A stretch of 7,897 nt of DNA from assembly GCA_027066965.1 (NCBI GenBank), contig JAMOMT010000144.1:1-7897 (forward strand). The letters are read 5' to 3'. Under the pieces are notes generated by a model. It did not search any database and was not told where the DNA came from. It saw only the letters and a list, made by a program, of their open reading frames with translations. Numbering within the stretch: the stretch's first letter is position 1; each line of letters starts with the position of its first letter. A program made the position numbers and the translations under genes. Shown here piece by piece: positions 1 through 5,088 of this stretch. Source of the DNA: Archaeoglobaceae archaeon (GTDB lineage Archaea; Halobacteriota; Archaeoglobi; Archaeoglobales; Archaeoglobaceae).

Positions 1-159
1 CCAGAGTCGAACCACGCGATAAGGGTTGCGATAGACGAGGCGATAAAGGCGAAGGAGAAGGGAGAGGAAAAGGTAATTGTTTTCAATCTGAGCGGTCACG
101 GGTACTTTGATCTTGCTGCTTACGATGACTACCTGTATGGGAGACTAAAAGATACATAA
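1..159 (+). CDS. trpB: Tryptophan synthase beta chain, TrpB2-like, C-terminal fragment
   Basis: Partial gene: the window opens inside it and 52 codons remain before the TAA at 157-159. TrpB is the PLP enzyme that joins indole (or phosphoserine plus indole in some TrpB2 forms) and serine to make tryptophan in the cytoplasm. Visible are the C-terminal helix (PESNHAIRVAIDEAIKAK) and the strand and Gly loop VIVFNLSGHGYFDL, which correspond to the conserved serine-containing SGHG segment near the PLP pyridine nitrogen, followed by the usual short tail AAYDDYLYG. The FNLSGHG(H/Y)FD form is my reason for preferring TrpB2 over TrpB1, but that is family knowledge from memory. The PLP lysine lies outside the window. 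A T-rich run begins at the stop codon and probably ends the transcript. Confidence 0.85.
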   Translation, partial: PESNHAIRVAIDEAIKAKEKGEEKVIVFNLSGHGYFDLAAYDDYLYGRLKDT

Positions 160-172
160 TTTTTAAATTTTT
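159..172 (+). terminator. Oligo-T terminator after trpB
   Basis: Two T runs (about 160-164 and 168-172) follow the trpB stop directly, with no clear hairpin. Archaeal RNA polymerase commonly stops at such runs. The same A/T stretch overlaps a candidate TATA box for the small gene at 211, so terminator and promoter functions cannot be separated by eye. Confidence 0.4.
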
Positions 173-206
173 ATAATGAAAACTTAAACACTTTTGAACG
201 GTGATC
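170..206 (+). promoter_or_regulatory. Candidate promoter and ribosome site of the small gene
   Basis: TTTATAAT at 170-177 resembles an archaeal TATA box. About 26 nt from its centre is GGTGATC (200-206), a seven-base match to the archaeal Shine-Dalgarno consensus GGAGGTGATC, then four bases to a GTG at 211. This spacing matches that of most other genes in the window, so a transcript with the ribosome site at its 5' end is plausible. Confidence 0.4.
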
Positions 207-210
207 TTAA

Positions 211-309
211 GTGAGCTCGGGGGAGTCGAGTAAAGTTGTTAGAGTAGTTGTTAGATGTAGAGTTTATCCAGGTGGAAAAGCTCTTGCCGTAATAGCTTCT
301 ACGTTTTGA
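211..309 (+). CDS. Candidate small protein, 32 residues, function unknown
   Basis: GTG at 211 to TGA at 307-309 encodes 32 residues starting MSSGESSKVVRVVVRC and ending with a hydrophobic ALAVIASTF. Support is positional: a TATA-like box at 170-177, GGTGATC at 200-206 and a four-base spacer to GTG, the same arrangement used by the recognised genes here. The peptide has a Ser-rich start, an alternating Val/Arg stretch that would suit a beta strand, one Cys and a Gly-Gly turn. Part of the Val/Arg stretch comes from a 12-bp tandem repeat at 235-258. I do not recognise a family. It could instead be the start of a decayed longer gene, since in-frame stops follow at once, or the 5' part of a non-coding RNA or a leader ahead of larB. 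Confidence 0.35.
   Translation: MSSGESSKVVRVVVRCRVYPGGKALAVIASTF
235..258 (+). repeat. 12-bp imperfect tandem repeat, two copies
   Basis: GTTGTTAGAGTA (235-246) is followed directly by GTTGTTAGATGT (247-258). The first nine bases are identical. It lies within the candidate small gene, where the two copies encode VVRV and VVRC. A period of 12 (four codons) keeps frame. Two copies are too few to call a microsatellite; slippage duplication is the simplest explanation. Confidence 0.6.
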
Positions 310-380
310 AGATAAATTCTTGGATTGCTCGTATTTGACTCTAATTGTGGTTTGATAACTCGAACTCCAACGCGCAGAAA

Positions 381-410
381 CTTAAATTTAAATTGCTAGT
401 CACCAAGGTG
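381..410 (+). promoter_or_regulatory. larB promoter and ribosome site
   Basis: CTTAAATTTAAATT (381-394) is a good archaeal TATA element, preceded by the purine-rich GAAA expected of a BRE. Its centre lies about 22-28 nt ahead of AAGGTG (405-410), which is five bases before the GTG start at 416. The mRNA would begin at or just before the ribosome site, giving a leader of only a few bases. The presence of this promoter implies that larB is transcribed separately from trpB. Confidence 0.6.
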
Positions 411-415
411 GGAGC

Positions 416-1165
416 GTGGACGTAAAAGAGCTGGAAAGACTCGTGAGAATAGATTCCAGCAGAATGGAGAGAGCGGGAAAGCCGGAGGCAGTTTTCGCAG
501 AGAGCAAGAGCAGAGAGGAGGTAATCGAGGCTGTAAAAGCAATTCTCAAATCGTGTGGGAAAGCTCTTGTAACAAGGGCAAACAGCGACCTGATAAGCGA
601 AATAGAGAAGGAGTTCTCTGACTATGTCGTCCTGAAGAACGAGAGAGGCAGGATATGTGCCGTTCTCACAAAAGAATCGTTCAAAAATTCGGAAAAAAAG
701 CTGAGTGAGGTCGTAATTCTCTCAGCCGGTACGTCTGACATTCCTGTTGCAGAGGAAGCCGCCTTTACAGCCGAATTTCTTGGCCTGAACGTGAAGAAGT
801 TCTACGACGTCGGAGTTGCGGGATTGCACAGGCTTGTAGAGCCAATTGAGTATATCAGAAACTCCAAGGCAATAGCGGTGATAGTTGTTGCTGGGATGGA
901 GGGGGCTTTACCCTCCGTTGTTGCCGGACTCGTTGATAGGCCAGTAATAGCCGTTCCAACGTCAGTTGGCTATGGAGTAGCCTTTAACGGTCTCACGGCT
1001 CTATTCTCTATGTTGCTAAGCTGCCCTTCTGGAGTTGCGGTTGTGAACATCGACAACGGGTTTGGCGCTGCCGTTTTTGCTTACACGATATTTAGGAGTG
1101 TTGAAAAGTCTAAATCTGCCAAATCTAAAGAAGACTCTTCAAATCCGTGTCGTCAGGTGTTCTAA
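416..1165 (+). CDS. larB: LarB, pyridinium-3,5-biscarboxylic acid mononucleotide synthase
   Basis: 249 residues, close to the usual 240-250 of LarB. LarB carboxylates the pyridine ring of nicotinic acid adenine dinucleotide and cleaves off AMP, the first step in making the nickel-pincer nucleotide cofactor of LarA-type racemases and epimerases. The C-terminal half is a PurE (AIR carboxylase)-like domain: SAGTSDIPVAEEA (103-115), GVAGLHR (133-139), VAGMEGALPSVVAGL (158-172), PTSVGYG (181-187), and SCPSGVAVVNIDNGFGAA (202-219). Cys203 in the last block matches the position of the cysteine reported to form a covalent adduct with the pyridine in LarB. The first 95 residues form the LarB-specific N-terminal region. 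Start is GTG with AAGGTG five bases upstream. The Lys/Ser-rich tail after residue 228 looks unconserved and overlaps the facing phosphoribosyltransferase gene by 41 bp. LarC, LarE and LarA are not in the window. Confidence 0.93.
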   Translation: MDVKELERLVRIDSSRMERAGKPEAVFAESKSREEVIEAVKAILKSCGKALVTRANSDLISEIEKEFSDYVVLKNERGRICAVLTKESFKNSEKKLSEVVILSAGTSDIPVAEEAAFTAEFLGLNVKKFYDVGVAGLHRLVEPIEYIRNSKAIAVIVVAGMEGALPSVVAGLVDRPVIAVPTSVGYGVAFNGLTALFSMLLSCPSGVAVVNIDNGFGAAVFAYTIFRSVEKSKSAKSKEDSSNPCRQVF

Positions 1166-2402
1166 TTAAAGCTCCCTTTAACGTTTCCTTAAAGGCACAT
1201 CTACCGTCTCCTACAAAGAAGTCTCTTACGAGCTCCATCGTCCTAAGGGCCCTACTTCTACCTCCTTCCATGCTGGAGGCTATTTCTCCATCCTTTGTTA
1301 TTTCCCCACCTTCTATGACTTTGACAAGCACGCTCTCGCTCTCATCTTTTGCACGCTCGTAGGGCACTACTACGTCTATGACGCCGTCTCTGAGTATCAC
1401 CTTCCTCCCCCCGAACTTGCCCCTCTTCGCGACTGCTTTGCCTTCCTTCTCTACGAGGTCGAGTGCAAAGTCAACTGGCTTTGCGCAGGCAATTGATGTT
1501 CCAACGCCAAAAGCGTCAACGACATCTCTTAGCTTTGCAATGTCCTCGAAGCTGATACCGCCACTCAACACTATGTTGACGTCCTTACCCCTCAGAAAGA
1601 GTTCCCACCGAATCTCCTCGATTATTGCTCTTATATCTCCTCTCCTTGATGAGGGTGTATCGAGTCTAACTCCATCTACTCTCTCAACTCTCTCAACGGC
1701 CATTATCGCCTCGCTCTTTTCGTCGCAGTAAGTGTCGACGAGCATTATTCTCGGCACACCCCTCTCAACTACCTCATCAAAAGCTCTCCAGGCCTCTACT
1801 TGATCTCCAAAACAGATTATCAGGGCGTGAGGCATTGTTCCAACGCTCTTCAACCCTAGGTACTTTTCCGCTGAATAGTTGCTGACTCCATCAACTCCAC
1901 CTATGTACGCTGCTCTTTCTATCATTGCAGCTAAAGCTGGATGCTGCCTCCTCGTGCCAAAGGATAAAACTTTCTTATCTTTGGCTGCGAACTTTGCCTT
2001 GAAGGCCGCTCTTGAGACACCGCTGGAGTGACAGATGAAACCTAGGAGAGAAGTCTCAAGTCTCGCGAACTCAAGGTAATTACCTTCTATCACCATTACC
2101 GGCTCGTTCGGGTAAAAGATGGAGCCTTCTGGCATCGCGTAAACGTCAACGTTCTTGCCCTCAAGCAGACTCAGTACGTCATTCAAGCCCGAGAAGATCC
2201 CCCACTCTCTCGCTGTAATCTCGGCAACGACTCTGGGGTTTAGGCCTTTACTTCTAAGGATCTTCTCTGTCCAGATAAAGTACTTGTCTGTAACCACTCC
2301 TGACTTTATGTCTTGAGGACTCACGATGAGGAATTTTTTGTCATCGTTCTCGCTTGACAGCTCTTTCACCTCCTTCGATTCATTTTCATGCTTTTTGATC
2401 AA
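1125..2402 (-). CDS. pncB: Nicotinate phosphoribosyltransferase (archaeal type)
   Basis: Makes nicotinate mononucleotide from nicotinate and PRPP (with ATP) in NAD salvage. Visible features (numbering from the TTG at 2402): the N-terminal SGVVTDKYF block (34-42), MPEGSIFYPNEPVMVIEG (90-107), the SFGTRRQHP phosphoribosyl-binding motif (147-155), GTMPHA (188-193) whose His192 matches the histidine that is phosphorylated in this family, DTYCDE (223-228), VRLDTPS (245-251), LSGGIS (279-284) and GVGTS (299-303), typical of a type II PRTase barrel. The reading frame opens at TTG 2402, giving 425 residues, but a full ribosome site GGAGGTGA at 2373-2366 lies inside it, five bases before an in-frame CTG at 2360, and the TATA-like box overlaps the TTG. 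The likely product is thus about 411 residues starting at CTG 2360 (or GTG 2369). Relatives are about 390 residues, which fits the shorter form. It follows the mazG-like gene on the same strand and converges on larB with a 41-bp overlap. Confidence 0.9.
   Translation of the reverse strand: MIKKHENESKEVKELSSENDDKKFLIVSPQDIKSGVVTDKYFIWTEKILRSKGLNPRVVAEITAREWGIFSGLNDVLSLLEGKNVDVYAMPEGSIFYPNEPVMVIEGNYLEFARLETSLLGFICHSSGVSRAAFKAKFAAKDKKVLSFGTRRQHPALAAMIERAAYIGGVDGVSNYSAEKYLGLKSVGTMPHALIICFGDQVEAWRAFDEVVERGVPRIMLVDTYCDEKSEAIMAVERVERVDGVRLDTPSSRRGDIRAIIEEIRWELFLRGKDVNIVLSGGISFEDIAKLRDVVDAFGVGTSIACAKPVDFALDLVEKEGKAVAKRGKFGGRKVILRDGVIDVVVPYERAKDESESVLVKVIEGGEITKDGEIASSMEGGRSRALRTMELVRDFFVGDGRCAFKETLKGALIRTPDDTDLKSLL
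2366..2373 (-). promoter_or_regulatory. Strong ribosome site that decides the phosphoribosyltransferase start
   Basis: The minus strand reads GGAGGTGA here, an eight-base match to the archaeal Shine-Dalgarno consensus. The spacer of five bases leads to CTG (2360-2358), in frame with the enzyme. No ATG, GTG or TTG stands at a normal distance downstream in that frame; the only other in-frame candidate, GTG 2369-2367, lies inside the ribosome site itself. Confidence 0.65.
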
Positions 2403-2410
2403 ATTTAGAT
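2401..2410 (-). promoter_or_regulatory. TATA-like box for the phosphoribosyltransferase gene
   Basis: The minus strand reads ATCTAAATTT, an archaeal TATA-like element, ten bases after the mazG-like stop codon. A start site about 26 nt on would fall near 2379, just ahead of the GGAGGTGA at 2373-2366. The TTG at 2402 would then lie inside the promoter. The gene could still be reached by read-through from hisF and mazG. Confidence 0.45.
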
Positions 2411-2419
2411 TCGGATATT

Positions 2420-2746
2420 CTAATCGGGATCATGATCGAAATCAAGGTTGGAATCTGGCTCTTTAGGACACATGCAGGGTATCGAGTTGCACCTCGGACA
2501 CTTACCGGGGTACTTCTTCTTAACAGCTTTTTCAACATCTATCCCCATCAGGTTTGCAACGCTTACAGTCCAAGCTATAACGTCAGCTACCTCTTCCTCT
2601 GCAAGCTCTTTATCTCTCTTTCTAACAGCCTCGGCCAGCTCTCCAACTTCCTCCATCAACCATAAAGCTGTTCTATCCAGCCCCCTTTTCTTGTCCCTCT
2701 TCCCGTACAGCTCGTCTATGAGTTTCTGGAACTCGGAGATTTTCAT
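2420..2746 (-). CDS. MazG-like nucleotide pyrophosphohydrolase with C-terminal Cys cluster
   Basis: 108 residues from ATG 2746. Members of the all-alpha MazG/HisE superfamily hydrolyse nucleoside triphosphates or related compounds to the monophosphate and pyrophosphate, using Mg2+ bound by acidic helix motifs. Both motifs are visible: LMEEVGELAEA (30-40, acidic E32, E33, E36) and EEEVADVIAW (50-59, with E52 and D55). The C-terminus carries KYPGKCPRC and PCMCP, four cysteines (83, 86, 91, 93) that could bind zinc, followed by an acidic tail. I chose ATG 2746 because AGGTGGAG (2757-2750) precedes it; the frame is open 40 codons further upstream, but that part overlaps the end of hisF, has no ribosome site and looks non-homologous. 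It starts 26 nt after the hisF stop and is probably co-transcribed with it. The substrate cannot be told from sequence; a phosphoribosyl-ATP role (HisE-like) is possible but the motif pattern is more MazG-like. Confidence 0.85.
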   Translation of the reverse strand: MKISEFQKLIDELYGKRDKKRGLDRTALWLMEEVGELAEAVRKRDKELAEEEVADVIAWTVSVANLMGIDVEKAVKKKYPGKCPRCNSIPCMCPKEPDSNLDFDHDPD

Positions 2747-2772
2747 GAACTCCACCTTTGAGATATATTGCT

Positions 2773-3591
2773 TTAAAGCCTGACCGGTATTCCCCTCTCG
2801 GCTAGGTACTTCTTTATTTCCTCTATCTCTATTTCCCTGTAGTGAAATATGCTTGCTGCTAAGCACGCATCTGCTTTTCCTTCAACGAACCCTTCGTAGA
2901 AGTGCTCTTTCTTTCCTGCACCTCCCGAAGCTATGACGGGTATTGAAACCTCTTCTGCAATCTTCCTCGTTATAGGAATATCGAACCCCTCCTTAGTTCC
3001 ATCTCTCTCCATCGAAGTGAGTAGAATCTCTCCAGCTCCAAGCTCCTCAACCCTTTTAGCCCAGGAAACGGCATCTATTCCAACGGGCATCCTTCCCCCG
3101 TATATTACGACCTCGTACCAGCACTTCTTTCCGTCGGCTTCTATTATATGTTCAGCACTCTTTGACGATAGGTCATAGTTCCTCCTGCAGTCTATGGCTA
3201 TCACTATGCACTGACTGCCAAAGATTTCCGCCCCATCCTTAACGAGCTTAGGATTTTTCACGGCAGCGGTGTTTATTGCTACCTTATCTGCTCCAGCTGA
3301 AAGCATCCTGTTTATGTCCTCTAGGCTCTTTATGCCTCCACCCACAGTTAAGGGTATGAAAACTTGCTCCGCAGTTCTCTCCACGACATCAACCATTGTC
3401 TCTCTGCCGTAGGCTGAGGCTGTTATATCGAGGAAAACAAGCTCGTCAGCTCCCTCCTCATTGTACCTCTTGGCTAACTCGACGGGGTCTCCAGCTTCCC
3501 TCAGATTTACGAAGTGAACACCCTTCACGACAGTGGCACCTTTCTCGTCGAGCGTGACATCTAGGCAAGGAATTATGCGCTTTGCAAGCAT
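2773..3591 (-). CDS. hisF: Imidazole glycerol phosphate synthase cyclase subunit HisF
   Basis: 272 residues. HisF takes ammonia from the glutaminase HisH and converts PRFAR to imidazole glycerol phosphate and AICAR, joining histidine and purine synthesis. It is a (beta/alpha)8 barrel: LAKRIIPCLDV at the start with catalytic Asp11, the phosphate loop LTVGGGIKS (81-89), VAINTAAV (104-111), IAIDCRRN (131-138) with the second catalytic Asp134, GAGEILLTSMERDGTKEGFD (185-204), and VIASGGAGKKEHF (219-231). The loop around 139-158 is longer than in the 253-residue Thermotoga enzyme, as is common in archaea. Start is ATG 3591, matching the family's MLAKRIIPCLDV opening; the open frame reaches 3738, but that extension lacks homology and has biased composition. 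No ribosome site precedes the ATG and a TATA-like box lies about 23 nt upstream, so the mRNA may be leaderless. HisH is not in the window. Confidence 0.96.
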   Translation of the reverse strand: MLAKRIIPCLDVTLDEKGATVVKGVHFVNLREAGDPVELAKRYNEEGADELVFLDITASAYGRETMVDVVERTAEQVFIPLTVGGGIKSLEDINRMLSAGADKVAINTAAVKNPKLVKDGAEIFGSQCIVIAIDCRRNYDLSSKSAEHIIEADGKKCWYEVVIYGGRMPVGIDAVSWAKRVEELGAGEILLTSMERDGTKEGFDIPITRKIAEEVSIPVIASGGAGKKEHFYEGFVEGKADACLAASIFHYREIEIEEIKKYLAERGIPVRL

Positions 3592-3608
3592 GAGTGTAGT
3601 AAAAGCTT

Positions 3609-3620
3609 GGTATTTTTTGT
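3609..3620 (-). promoter_or_regulatory. Candidate hisF promoter, leaderless mRNA
   Basis: The minus strand reads ACAAAAAATACC, a weak A-rich TATA-like element centred about 23 nt before ATG 3591. Transcription would begin at or next to the start codon, which agrees with the absence of any Shine-Dalgarno motif before hisF, unlike the other genes here. Confidence 0.35.
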
Positions 3621-3668
3621 TTTTGCGTTTGTTCGGTTTTGGTGTTGTGGGGTGTATGTTTGTGTATG
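3609..3668 (+). other. 60-nt G/T-rich tract (A/C-rich on the minus strand)
   Basis: 55 of 60 bases on the plus strand are G or T; the exceptions are A at 3612, 3656 and 3666 and C at 3626 and 3634. Read as minus-strand RNA the stretch would be almost free of G and U and so unstructured. It lies between the secreted-protein gene and hisF in an otherwise gene-free 162-nt gap. No hairpin, palindrome or regular repeat is seen. The function is unknown. Confidence 0.7.
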
Positions 3669-3736
3669 CTGCGGATAGCGGTAAAATTGACCGAGCTGGA
3701 AATGAACTCAAGCACCACCAAATAAATCCTAAAGGC

Positions 3737-3750
3737 AAAAAATAATAAAT
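3737..3750 (-). terminator. Oligo-T terminator after the secreted-protein gene
   Basis: Directly after the TAG stop at 3756-3754 the minus strand reads ATTTATTATTTTTT, then a second T-rich patch follows near 3720-3735. There is no stem-loop, as is usual for intrinsic archaeal termination. This separates the surface-protein gene from hisF. Confidence 0.5.
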
Positions 3751-3753
3751 AGG

Positions 3754-5049
3754 CTACCTCAGCTCGTCGAACCTACCTCCACCCCTCATGTACAGAAGAA
3801 CGGCTATTACTATGGCCGCTACAACGATTCCACCTATTATCGCTAGGGTCGTTGGGTTTAGGCTGAACGAGGGCATGTTAATCCCCTGAGATGTCGGCGT
3901 AGCAGTTGGTGTGTTAGAAGGAGTTGCTATCTTACTCTGAAGAGTGTTGAGCAGCGAATTCGCACTGTCGTAAACCTTGCTTGCATAGCTTAGAGTGTTG
4001 TTCGCTCTCGCTATTGCGTCATCGTACATTCCGTTATCTATCGCAGCCTTTACTGCAGATATATCTGCGAGCAAGTTCGAGTAGTCGTTCTGAATCTCTT
4101 TGAACTGAGCCTTTATCTGTATCTTTTCGCTTATAGACATCTTTACCGCGCCGCTGTCTATCTCATCGACGTAAGCGGATATCTCGTTTATCAGGTTGTT
4201 TATCTCGTTTGCCTTGTCTTGTGCCTCCTTGCACATGTATTCAGCCTTTACCTTCTTTAGGTCGTTTTCTGATTTGTTCAGCCAGTTTTCAGTAGCGTTC
4301 AGTTTCTCGTCAGCCTTGACGTAGTCTCCGTTGTTGAAGAGAGTCTCAGCAGCCGTTAGATTATCCCCTGCCTTCTTCAGATCGCTGCTCAGCGACGAGG
4401 TATCAACCTGTCCGAGGTACTTGTTCAGCTCTGACTTTAATTCGTCGTACTTGCTTTTAGCAGAATTTATGTCTGATTGGAACTTTGCCTTGTTGACAAC
4501 CGGTATCACGACAGGTGGTAAACAGTCGGAAGGAGCGCCTTGTACTTCAACGCTCAAAGCTTTGAGCCTTACAAGTCTCTCGTTTGGAGATGGGATCTTA
4601 CCGCTGACAGTTATGTTTATTTCTCCATATCCATACTCCCACTGGTCGACTCCCGGTAGGTTGAGTGTTACACTATCACTTCCACTTACGATCGGATACG
4701 CGGACATTAGCGTGTTTTCACTGCTGTACCTGAAAGCGTACGCGTTTATCGTGTTATCACTTAACTGGGTAGATATGGTGTAGCTCCTGCCTGCTATCGT
4801 CGTCCCTTCAGTCGTCGAACTTGGCTCGATTACATAAACTATGCTAACCTTCTCCCCCCCATAGCACACGTGGTTAACGAAAAGAACGCCGTTCTGAAGG
4901 TTTGGATGCATACTCTGCCCGTCTATCGTAACAGTAACACTCGGGGGTTGTTTGAAGTCGTCTTTGGTTACGTCGTAAGCCATCGCCGGTAGTGAAAACA
5001 ACAAGAGCAGCAACAAAGCAAAAGCTATCGCCGCCACCGCTTTTTTCAT
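3754..5049 (-). CDS. Secreted, C-terminally membrane-anchored coiled-coil protein, function unknown
   Basis: 431 residues; I recognise no named family. The N-terminus is a clear signal peptide: KK, a hydrophobic core of residues 5-20 and a likely cut after AMA (24). Residues 25-175 are rich in Thr, Ser, Val and Tyr and look like one or two beta-sandwich domains. Residues 185-372 are charged, Ala/Leu-rich helices that appear to contain two copies of one hairpin: compare FNNGDYVKADEKLNATENWL (238-257) with IDNGMYDDAIARANNTLSYA (337-356). A Thr/Pro/Ser linker (376-388) leads to a membrane segment (402-420) and a basic tail MRGGGRFDELR. Five N-glycosylation sequons are present (N145, N230, N251, N258, N350). 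Topology should be outside with a C-terminal anchor. ATG 5049 has GAGGTGA four bases upstream. It lies 31 nt after cetZ but with its own TATA box. An S-layer-associated or surface-scaffold role is a guess. Confidence 0.88.
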   Translation of the reverse strand: MKKAVAAIAFALLLLLLFSLPAMAYDVTKDDFKQPPSVTVTIDGQSMHPNLQNGVLFVNHVCYGGEKVSIVYVIEPSSTTEGTTIAGRSYTISTQLSDNTINAYAFRYSSENTLMSAYPIVSGSDSVTLNLPGVDQWEYGYGEINITVSGKIPSPNERLVRLKALSVEVQGAPSDCLPPVVIPVVNKAKFQSDINSAKSKYDELKSELNKYLGQVDTSSLSSDLKKAGDNLTAAETLFNNGDYVKADEKLNATENWLNKSENDLKKVKAEYMCKEAQDKANEINNLINEISAYVDEIDSGAVKMSISEKIQIKAQFKEIQNDYSNLLADISAVKAAIDNGMYDDAIARANNTLSYASKVYDSANSLLNTLQSKIATPSNTPTATPTSQGINMPSFSLNPTTLAIIGGIVVAAIVIAVLLYMRGGGRFDELR

Positions 5050-5070
5050 TCTTTCACCTCGCAGCTTGAT

Positions 5071-5079
5071 CGAAAAAGG
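5071..5079 (-). terminator. Short oligo-T run after cetZ
   Basis: The minus strand reads TCCTTTTTCG immediately after the cetZ stop. It lies between the TATA box and the ribosome site of the next gene, so it is only a candidate terminator and read-through is possible. Confidence 0.3.
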
Positions 5080-5080
5080 A

Positions 5081-5088
5081 TTATATAA
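5081..5088 (-). promoter_or_regulatory. TATA box of the secreted-protein gene, inside the cetZ stop
   Basis: TTATATAA on the minus strand includes the cetZ stop codon TAA (5083-5081) as its last three bases. Its centre is about 25 nt before GAGGTGA (5060-5054), which is four bases from ATG 5049. A start site near 5060 would give an mRNA leader of about ten bases. This is the clearest TATA box in the window. Confidence 0.65.

Noticed and set aside
310..415. Possible structured RNA or tRNA-like element ahead of larB
   Set aside because: Only very short stems (four to five pairs, such as CTTC/GAAG near 296-312) can be drawn; no tRNA arms or known riboswitch core are visible.
2428..2437. Perfect 10-bp palindrome GATCATGATC
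   Set aside because: It encodes Asp-His-Asp in the acidic tail of the mazG-like protein and occurs once; a chance match or coding effect is enough to explain it.
2747..2866. 40-codon upstream extension of the mazG-like frame
   Set aside because: It would overlap the hisF coding end by over 90 nt, while ATG 2746 has AGGTGGAG just upstream and starts the recognisable domain.
3592..3738. 49-codon upstream extension of the hisF reading frame
   Set aside because: HisF proteins begin with MLAKRIIPCLDV, which matches ATG 3591. The extension has no such homology, odd composition from the A/C-rich tract, and no ribosome site.
4331..4783. Plus-strand open frame of 150 codons opposite the secreted protein
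   Set aside because: The minus-strand protein has a coherent signal peptide, domains and anchor; the plus frame has none.
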